5,300 nucleotides of DNA from positions 1 through 5,300 of the forward strand of contig JALFRH010000239.1 in assembly GCA_022785155.1 (NCBI GenBank), in the 5' to 3' direction. The stretch comes from Spirochaetales bacterium. GTDB taxonomy: Bacteria > Spirochaetota > Spirochaetia > Sphaerochaetales > Sphaerochaetaceae. A program made the position numbers and the translations under genes. Shown piece by piece: positions 1 through 5,300 of the stretch; position 1 is the stretch's first letter, and every line of letters starts with the position of its first letter. Under the pieces are notes generated by a model. It worked only from the letters and a program-made list of their open reading frames with translations, searched no databases and had not been told where the DNA came from.

Positions 1-444
1 TTGGATTATTTGACAATAGTCGGAACAAACACTTTGATGATAGAAATGCCCTTCCATAAATGGGATGAGAATGAAGTTGCAGATATCATCCGCATTTCCA
101 TGAATGAAGACCTTAATGTAATACTGGCCCATATAGAAAGATATTTGTCATGGCAGGAGGAAGGTGTCATTGATAGGCTTAGGGATGCAGGGGTCTTCAT
201 CCAGTCCAATGCAGAGTTCTTCATCTCCCCCTCCACCAGGCCCAAGGCCCTTGATATGCTGAGAAACAACAAGATCCATATTCTTGGTTCCGATACCCAC
301 AACACCTCATCAAGGCCACAGATGATCGGGGAAGCCAAGACCATTATCAGGGAGCAACTTGGAGAAGATACTCTGATAGATATGCTTTATACATCGAAGA
401 AACTGCTTGAGGGTGCGGTTTCCATAGACCAAATGTGGGTTTGA
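1..444 (+). CDS. PHP-domain protein-tyrosine phosphatase, CpsB/CapC/YwqE type (5' partial)
   Basis: C-terminal 147 residues of a metal-dependent PHP-family phosphatase; relatives dephosphorylate tyrosine kinases that control capsule or exopolysaccharide synthesis in the cytoplasm. The visible metal-site motifs are IEMP with Glu15, AHIERY (43-48, His44) and GSDTHN (96-101, Asp98 and His100), which match the later ligands of CpsB-type enzymes. The usual AHPERY motif has Ile in place of Pro. Family members are about 250 residues, so roughly 100 residues, including the N-terminal His-x-His ligands, lie upstream of the window. The TTG at base 1 is just the first codon in view, not a credible start: the frame is open to the edge. 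The gene ends with TGA at 442-444, 30 bases before the next gene. No tyrosine kinase or polysaccharide gene is visible downstream, so a capsule role is family knowledge and not shown by context. Substrate is unknown. Confidence 0.87.
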   Translation: MDYLTIVGTNTLMIEMPFHKWDENEVADIIRISMNEDLNVILAHIERYLSWQEEGVIDRLRDAGVFIQSNAEFFISPSTRPKALDMLRNNKIHILGSDTHNTSSRPQMIGEAKTIIREQLGEDTLIDMLYTSKKLLEGAVSIDQMWV

Positions 445-464
445 AAACTATCATCTAACATAAC

Positions 465-468
465 GGAG
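465..468 (+). promoter_or_regulatory. Shine-Dalgarno site of the 59-residue membrane protein gene
   Basis: GGAG lies six bases before the ATG at 475. It is the main reason to accept the short gene as translated, and it shows that this genome uses Shine-Dalgarno initiation. Confidence 0.7.
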
Positions 469-474
469 TGAAAA

Positions 475-654
475 ATGATCGATAAAATATTCAAGGCTTC
501 AACAATTCTTCTAGGTGTCCTTCTCCTTCTTCTCATTGTGCTTACAGCTGTAGTCGGAGCAGAAGAGATCACGCTGAGGATAATCGGTTGGATAACCGTT
601 GTTCCTCTCATTTCATCTGTCGTCACATTCATAATGATCAGAACAAAGAAATAA
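475..654 (+). CDS. small two-helix membrane protein, function unknown
   Basis: A 59-residue protein that I do not recognise. It starts at ATG 475 behind a well-spaced GGAG and ends at TAA 652-654. Two hydrophobic stretches are evident: about residues 9-28, very rich in Leu/Val, and about 36-55. They are joined by a short polar turn (AEEITLR, about 29-35). Lysines at positions 4 and 7 and the RTKK tail would place both ends in the cytoplasm by the positive-inside rule, giving a hairpin. No catalytic or lipobox motif is visible. It lies 30 bases after the PHP phosphatase gene and one base before the receiver/ATP-grasp gene, so it is almost certainly cotranscribed with both. It might anchor or regulate a neighbour, but that is inference from position only. 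Confidence 0.72.
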   Translation: MIDKIFKASTILLGVLLLLLIVLTAVVGAEEITLRIIGWITVVPLISSVVTFIMIRTKK

Positions 655-655
655 T

Positions 656-3580
656 ATGCACTACCAATTGGATGAAACTTGGATTCCCTTCTCTTCCTTA
701 ATGCTGAAACATGTATATAATGTGCTTCTCATCTGCTCAGACTATGACAGGTTCATGCTTGAAGAGGACGGAAGGGTTGAGGAAGAGCTATATAAAGAGT
801 ATACGGCATTGGGGCTTTCAAACCCTCCTAAAATCACCCATACATCCAGCGAAGACGAGGCTCTGAACTATCTGAAGAGCCAGAAATTCGATCTTGTGAT
901 ATCAATGCTGGAGTTGGGCTCAGGGAGGGTCGAGGCCTTGGCTGAGGCTGTGAAGAAATATGACTCCTCTCTGCCTTTCATAGTCCTCTCCCCTTCCCCT
1001 GACCATAGAAGGGTAAAGGAACTCAAGGGTGAAAACTGCCCTTATATCGATTACATGTTCTATTGGATGGGGAACCCCTCCGTCTTCCTTGCCATGGTCA
1101 AACTCATCGAGGACTTGATCAATGTAGACCACGACACAAATGAAGCCGACGTCGAGGTAATTCTATTTGTAGAAGACTCCGTGAAGTTCATATCATCCTA
1201 TCTTCCTCAGCTATATATGCTTCTGATCCAGCAGAACAGAGCCTCCATTCTGGAAGCCCTCAACGAGTGGGGAATGAAGCTGAGAATGAGGGGAAGGCCT
1301 AAGATTCTCCTTGCAAGAAACTACTCTGAAGCATGGAAGCTTTACAACAAATATCGCAACAACATACTTGGTGTCATAACGGACCTGTCCTTTCCTTCTC
1401 CCTTCGGAGATAAGGAGGGTGGAAAGGAACTTGGTAAGGCCATCAAGAATGACAACCCCGAAGTTCCTGTGCTCCTCCAGTCCACAGACGAGAATGCAGA
1501 GAGCATAGCCAAGGAAATAAACGCCGATTTCATTTGGAAACTCTCACCTGACAGATACCATTTCCTTGAGTCATACTTTACGACGAAATATGACTTCGGA
1601 GCCTTTAAGTTCATTGACCCGGAGACAGGAGAGACCATAGCTGTGGCCTCTACCATGAAGGAGCTCCAAGATAAGATGATGGAGGTTCCCATCTCCAGTT
1701 TCGCTTATCATGTAAGAAAGAATGATCTCTCAAGATGGCTGAGAGCCCAGTCCCTGTATCATCTAGCATCAATCCTCAAGCCTATTACAATGAAAAGTGA
1801 TGGAAGCGATGCCGAGAAGACAAGGGAACTTATATACTCGACAATAAAAAGCTACAGAAAAGAGAGAACCAGAGGATCCATTGCCGAGTTCAACAGGAAA
1901 AGCTATGACGAAACCTTCCTTTTCACGAGAATAGGTAAAGGCTCCCTAGGAGGAAAAGGAAGAGGCTTGGCCTTCATAGCCATGGAAATGAAGGCGGATG
2001 GCATCGGAAAGAGATATAAAGATATCTATGTCTCCATTCCAAGGACAATCGTAATATCTACGGAATTGTTCGACACCTTCCTTTCCATCAACGACTTCTG
2101 GCCAGGAGACTTTGTAGACAAGAAGGACGATGAGATACTCTCTATTTTCCTTGATGCAAAGCTCCCTGAAGAACTCTCTTTGGATTTGAAGAGAATAGTG
2201 GAGGTAATAAAGGTTCCTATTTCCGTAAGATCCTCTTCCCTTCTTGAAGACAGCCATTTCCAGCCCTTTGCAGGAGTCTACCAGACATCCATGATTCCAA
2301 ACAAAGGAAGCGACGAGAAGAGGCTGGAAGACTTGGAGCGTGCAGTAAAAACTGTCTGGGCATCCACGTACTTTGAGGGGGCCAGGGAGTATTTGAAGAG
2401 GACAGGACACAGCACTGAAGAAGAGAAGATGGCTGTAATAATCCAGCAGATAACAGGCAGCGACCACGATGGCTTGTGGTTCCCCAACATCTCAGGTGTG
2501 GCAAGAAGCCTTGATTACTATCCATCTGGAAACAGAAAGGCTGAAGACGGCTTGGGAATGCTTGCCTTCGGCATGGGTAAGACAATCGTAGATGAAGGGG
2601 CGGCCTTCAGATTCTGCCCTGCAAAGCCTCAGATCCCAGTCACTTCCCTTACAGGAAGAGGTTCCTCCCAGCACACTTTCTATGCCCTGGATACAAGAGA
2701 GCCCTTCTCCCCCCAGAAGGACATAGATAATCTTAAACAGCTTCCTATGTCCAAGGTATCCCAATGGCCAAGGGCCACCATGGGAATAATGTCTGTAATG
2801 AGAAGCGATGGTTTTGTTTCAGAAAACCCTTATGACGAAGGATTCAGAAGCCTGACCTTCAATGGTGTGGTGAAATATGAAATGATACCTCTTCCTAAGA
2901 TAATAGATGAAATGTTGAAACTGGGAACCAGAAGTATGGCTGAGCCTGTGGAAATTGAATTTGCAGTAAACACAGAACACAGCGGCATGCCGGACTTCTC
3001 CATTCTCCAGATAAGGCCTATTTCATCCACCGACAGATTCGAGAATATACAGATAAGTGAAAAAGAACTGGACTCAGCCCTGGTCTCGTCCTTAAGAGTA
3101 ATGGGAAACGGCAAGGTTGAAGGTGTAAGGGATATAATCTCCATACTGCCTGAGAAGTTCAAGAGAAGCGAAATGACTGAGATGGCAGGAGAGCTTGAGG
3201 CTTTGAACAAGAAGTTGGAGGAGCCTTATGTCCTTATTGCCGCCGGAAGATTGGGCTCCAGCGACAAGTGGCTTGGCATCCCTTGTTCCTGGCCACAGAT
3301 ATCAAAGGCTAAAATTATTGTTGAAACAGGACTGGAAGAACTACAGGCAGAGCCAAGCGAAGGCTCCCACTTCTTCCAAAATGTCACTAGCTTAGGCTGC
3401 CTATATCTGACAAACAATCCTATAGATGGCGAAGGAAGAGTGGATTACGAAGAAATAAAGAAGCTGCCTCTGGTTGAGGAGACCAAGCACTTTATACACG
3501 TAAGATGCAATAAGGATCTTTTGATAAAAGCTGACGGTTCCCAAGGAAAAGCAATTATCGCGGAGAATAAGAATGACTGA
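656..3580 (+). CDS. receiver-domain protein with PEP synthase/PPDK-type ATP-grasp domain
   Basis: A 974-residue cytoplasmic protein. Residues about 20-155 form a receiver-like domain that looks degenerate: the phospho-acceptor Asp position (FDLVISM) carries Met84, and no switch Lys is visible near 135. Residues about 165-310 form a second receiver with Glu173/Asp174, Asp243 (VITD), Ser276/Thr277 and Lys295, a complete phospho-acceptor set. After a conserved linker (about 313-420) comes a PPDK_N ATP-grasp: LGGKGRGL (431-438), VRSSSLLED (524-532), a glycine loop (631-648), and Glu768 with ILQIRP (783-788), matching the nucleotide-binding Glu, Gln and Arg of PPDK. The standard swivel motif (TSHAA or TCHAA type) and the PEP-binding TIM barrel are absent. 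Residues about 800-970 are a conserved family tail containing GSHFFQN (903-909). Relatives are often annotated as PEP/pyruvate-binding proteins or PPDK, but full dikinase activity is unlikely; the true reaction is unknown. ATG 656 is preferred because, from memory, relatives have a similar leader before the first receiver. There is no clear Shine-Dalgarno, so coupling to the preceding stop one base away is likely. Confidence 0.88.
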   Translation: MHYQLDETWIPFSSLMLKHVYNVLLICSDYDRFMLEEDGRVEEELYKEYTALGLSNPPKITHTSSEDEALNYLKSQKFDLVISMLELGSGRVEALAEAVKKYDSSLPFIVLSPSPDHRRVKELKGENCPYIDYMFYWMGNPSVFLAMVKLIEDLINVDHDTNEADVEVILFVEDSVKFISSYLPQLYMLLIQQNRASILEALNEWGMKLRMRGRPKILLARNYSEAWKLYNKYRNNILGVITDLSFPSPFGDKEGGKELGKAIKNDNPEVPVLLQSTDENAESIAKEINADFIWKLSPDRYHFLESYFTTKYDFGAFKFIDPETGETIAVASTMKELQDKMMEVPISSFAYHVRKNDLSRWLRAQSLYHLASILKPITMKSDGSDAEKTRELIYSTIKSYRKERTRGSIAEFNRKSYDETFLFTRIGKGSLGGKGRGLAFIAMEMKADGIGKRYKDIYVSIPRTIVISTELFDTFLSINDFWPGDFVDKKDDEILSIFLDAKLPEELSLDLKRIVEVIKVPISVRSSSLLEDSHFQPFAGVYQTSMIPNKGSDEKRLEDLERAVKTVWASTYFEGAREYLKRTGHSTEEEKMAVIIQQITGSDHDGLWFPNISGVARSLDYYPSGNRKAEDGLGMLAFGMGKTIVDEGAAFRFCPAKPQIPVTSLTGRGSSQHTFYALDTREPFSPQKDIDNLKQLPMSKVSQWPRATMGIMSVMRSDGFVSENPYDEGFRSLTFNGVVKYEMIPLPKIIDEMLKLGTRSMAEPVEIEFAVNTEHSGMPDFSILQIRPISSTDRFENIQISEKELDSALVSSLRVMGNGKVEGVRDIISILPEKFKRSEMTEMAGELEALNKKLEEPYVLIAAGRLGSSDKWLGIPCSWPQISKAKIIVETGLEELQAEPSEGSHFFQNVTSLGCLYLTNNPIDGEGRVDYEEIKKLPLVEETKHFIHVRCNKDLLIKADGSQGKAIIAENKND
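3562..3565 (+). promoter_or_regulatory. Shine-Dalgarno site of the alcohol dehydrogenase gene, inside the upstream gene
   Basis: GGAG sits seven bases before the ATG at 3573, within the last codons of the receiver/ATP-grasp gene. It fixes the dehydrogenase start at the overlapping ATG and supports translational coupling. Confidence 0.7.
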
Positions 3581-4751
3581 GTACTACACTCCTACAAGAG
3601 TATTTTTCGGTAAAGGTGCAGAGACAAAACTAGGTGAAACCCTAAACAGGGACGGATATAAAAAGGCATTGTTGCACTATGGTGGGAAAAGCGCCATTGA
3701 GTCAGGGATATTAGAGAGAGTCGAAAAGGACCTTCTTTCCAATGGCATTGACTATATAAAGGTGGGAGGTGTAGTTCCCAATCCAAGGGTGACTTTGGTA
3801 AGAAAAGCCATAGAAGAAGCCAAGAAACATGGTTCGGAGATAATAATCGCTCTTGGTGGAGGCAGCGTAATCGATAGCGCAAAAGCCATTGCCTATGGCC
3901 TCTTTAATACCGAAGGTGATATTTGGGACTATTATTTAGGAGAAAGGAAGGTCAAAGGTGCCTTCCCTTTGGCTGCCATCCTTACTCTATCTGCCACAGG
4001 AAGCGAAATGAGCGCATCCAGTGTAATATCAAATGATGAAGGCCCGGGATACAAGAGAGGATTAAACTCCGAGTGGGGAAGACCAAAGTATGCTTTCCTG
4101 AACCCGGAATTGACATATTCAGTTTCCCCTTACCAGACTGCAAGCGGTTCGGCGGATATCATGATGCATACTCTGGAAAGGTTCTTTCATAGCGGGGAAG
4201 GTCTCACGCTTACAGACGATCTCTCCGTTTCCCTTCTGAAGTCTGTCATGGCTTACACTCCTATTGCCCTCTCTGACCCCAAAAACTATGAAGCAAGGGC
4301 AAACCTGATGTGGGCTGGTTCCCTTTCCCACAACGGTCTTATGAATATGGGATCTGATAGTCGGGGAGACTGGGCCTGCCATCAGATGGAACATGAGCTA
4401 TCTGCAAAATATGACTGTCCCCATGGCGCAGGGCTTACTGCCATATGGGGAAGCTGGGCCAGATATGTTTTTCCATCCATAAAAGAGAGATTGGTGATAC
4501 TTGGGGAAAAGCTCTTTTCCCTGGAAGGAGAAAGTGATGTGGTTGCAGAAAAGACCATAGATGAAATGGAGAAGTTCTTCTCCTCCATTTCCATGCCCGT
4601 CACCATAAAGGAACTAGGCATTGAATTATCTGAAGAAGATATAGAGAGCCTTTCCTTCGGAGCAACTTTCCATGGAAAGAGAACCCTGGGGGATTCTTTC
4701 AGACTTGGAGGAAAAGAAATATCGGATATATACAGAATGGCCAGATGCTGA
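3573..4751 (+). CDS. iron-containing alcohol dehydrogenase, YqhD/butanol dehydrogenase type
   Basis: A full-length 392-residue group III (Fe-type) alcohol dehydrogenase. Such enzymes reduce aldehydes such as butyraldehyde to alcohols with NAD(P)H in the cytoplasm, typically in fermentation or aldehyde detoxification. The N-terminal nucleotide-binding half shows HYGGKS (35-40) and GGGSVID (95-101). The ATGSEMS segment (141-147) is typical of the family. The metal site is complete by alignment to YqhD: Asp195 and His199 (ADIMMH), His270 (CHQMEHELSA) and His284 (PHGAGL). The HELSA/HGAGL spacing fits the butanol dehydrogenase branch. Length is normal for the family and there is no sign of damage. 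The start ATG overlaps the end of the upstream gene by eight bases (ATGACTGA) and has a good GGAG. Cofactor preference (NADPH is common in this branch) and the real substrate cannot be read from sequence alone. Confidence 0.95.
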   Translation: MTEYYTPTRVFFGKGAETKLGETLNRDGYKKALLHYGGKSAIESGILERVEKDLLSNGIDYIKVGGVVPNPRVTLVRKAIEEAKKHGSEIIIALGGGSVIDSAKAIAYGLFNTEGDIWDYYLGERKVKGAFPLAAILTLSATGSEMSASSVISNDEGPGYKRGLNSEWGRPKYAFLNPELTYSVSPYQTASGSADIMMHTLERFFHSGEGLTLTDDLSVSLLKSVMAYTPIALSDPKNYEARANLMWAGSLSHNGLMNMGSDSRGDWACHQMEHELSAKYDCPHGAGLTAIWGSWARYVFPSIKERLVILGEKLFSLEGESDVVAEKTIDEMEKFFSSISMPVTIKELGIELSEEDIESLSFGATFHGKRTLGDSFRLGGKEISDIYRMARC

Positions 4752-4775
4752 CTATCATTTTCCCTTTCCAAAAGC

Positions 4776-4781
4776 TAATAT
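4776..4781 (+). promoter_or_regulatory. possible -10 box for the U32 gene
   Basis: TAATAT in the 36-base gap after the dehydrogenase gene resembles a sigma-70 -10 element. A start site at normal spacing would fall at or next to the ATG at 4788, giving a leaderless message. No convincing -35 element is present, and AT-rich matches occur by chance. The rest of the gap shows no terminator hairpin. Confidence 0.2.
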
Positions 4782-4787
4782 TACACC

Positions 4788-5300
4788 ATGATTGAACTAG
4801 CATTACCGGCAGGAAGTCTATCTGGAGCATTGACGGCCTTTGAAAACGGAGCGGACGCCGTTTACTTTGGTCTCAAAGACTTCTCTGCAAGAAAAGGCGC
4901 AGTAAACTTTTCAGAAGAAGACCTCTCAAAAATAAGGCGCTACAGCCTTGAAAGAGGTAAAAAGACATATATAACCATAAACACTCTTATAGATGATGAA
5001 TCTATGAAAGCCCTTATAGACACCTTGGATATGGTCAAGTTCTATGGAACAGATGGAATCATAGTACAGGACCTGGGTGTTGCGGATATTGTCAGGAAAT
5101 ACTACCCCTCCATTCCCCTGCACGCTTCCACCCAACTTGCCGTCCACACTACAGAGGGGGTAAAGGTACTCCAGGACTTGGGCTTTGAGCGTGTGGTCCT
5201 ATCCAGGGAACTTAGTCTCAAGGAAATTGAAAAGATCAGAAAAGACTGTCCTGACATAGAAATCAAAGCATTTATTCATGGGGCGCTCTGCTACGGTTTC
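4788..5300 (+). CDS. U32-family protein (peptidase U32-like), 3' partial
   Basis: The first 171 residues of a U32-family protein; the frame is open to the window end. The start MIELALPAGS (1-10) and GADAVYFGLKDFSAR (21-35) are the family opening. YITINTLI (61-68), IIVQDLGV (91-98), HASTQLAVH (112-120) and VVLSREL (136-142) follow the strand order of its TIM-barrel-like fold. The cut falls inside the signature region, FIHGALCYGF (162-171). Cys168 matches the first of four iron-sulphur cysteines known in UbiU-type members. Although named peptidases, characterised relatives mostly support hydroxylation of RNA or ubiquinone (RlhA, TrhP, UbiU/V), so an RNA-modification role is more likely than proteolysis. 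Whether a DUF3656-type tail follows lies outside the window. ATG 4788 is chosen because it directly precedes the conserved start; there is no Shine-Dalgarno. It lies 36 bases after the dehydrogenase gene. Confidence 0.93.
   Translation, partial: MIELALPAGSLSGALTAFENGADAVYFGLKDFSARKGAVNFSEEDLSKIRRYSLERGKKTYITINTLIDDESMKALIDTLDMVKFYGTDGIIVQDLGVADIVRKYYPSIPLHASTQLAVHTTEGVKVLQDLGFERVVLSRELSLKEIEKIRKDCPDIEIKAFIHGALCYGF

Noticed and set aside
701..703. Alternative start of the receiver/ATP-grasp gene at the second Met (residue 16)
   Set aside because: No Shine-Dalgarno precedes it. Residues 1-15 look like the leader I recall from related proteins, and ATG 656 is neatly coupled to the preceding stop.
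1946..2467. Long minus-strand open frame of 173 codons inside the receiver/ATP-grasp gene
   Set aside because: It lies wholly inside a plus-strand gene with strong domain motifs, and its translation has no recognisable motif. It is explained by the scarcity of reverse-strand stops in this codon usage. The same applies to the other minus-strand frames.
656..3580. Annotation as pyruvate phosphate dikinase or PEP synthase (ppdK/ppsA)
   Set aside because: Only the N-terminal ATP-binding domain matches. The standard phosphohistidine motif and the PEP-binding barrel are not seen, so a metabolic gene symbol would mislead.
4752..4787. Terminator between the dehydrogenase and U32 genes
   Set aside because: The 36-base gap contains no GC-rich inverted repeat followed by a T run.

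Overview
The window is a compact, all-plus-strand bacterial-type gene cluster holding five genes. Two of them run off the window edges. No RNA genes, insertion sequences, CRISPR arrays or long repeats were seen. Gaps are very short (30 bases, 1 base, an 8-base overlap, 36 bases), so the first four genes look like one transcript.

Layout. 1-444 is the C-terminal part of a PHP-domain phosphatase of the CpsB/CapC/YwqE type. 475-654 is a 59-residue two-helix membrane protein of unknown function. 656-3580 is a 974-residue protein with two receiver-like domains followed by a PEP synthase/PPDK-type ATP-grasp domain and a conserved C-terminal region, but no recognisable phosphohistidine swivel or PEP-binding barrel. 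3573-4751 is an iron-containing alcohol dehydrogenase of the YqhD/butanol dehydrogenase type. 4788 to the window end is the N-terminal part of a U32-family protein, the family that includes the rRNA/tRNA hydroxylation factors RlhA and TrhP.

Organism. GC content looks moderate by eye. Arginine is written almost entirely as AGA/AGG and isoleucine often as ATA. The YqhD-type dehydrogenase suggests an anaerobic or fermentative lifestyle. From memory, the receiver plus PPDK_N architecture is best known from Bacteroidota, Spirochaetota and relatives, and the U32 sequence style resembles spirochaete proteins. Two clear GGAG Shine-Dalgarno sites argue against a typical Bacteroidota genome. A spirochaete or other anaerobic gut or sediment bacterium is my best guess, with low confidence.

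How the genes may work together. The receiver/ATP-grasp protein and the dehydrogenase are translationally coupled, which suggests matched synthesis and possibly a shared role in energy or redox state. The most interesting object is the 974-residue protein: it appears to join an intact phospho-acceptor receiver to an ATP-binding dikinase module that lacks the rest of the dikinase machinery.
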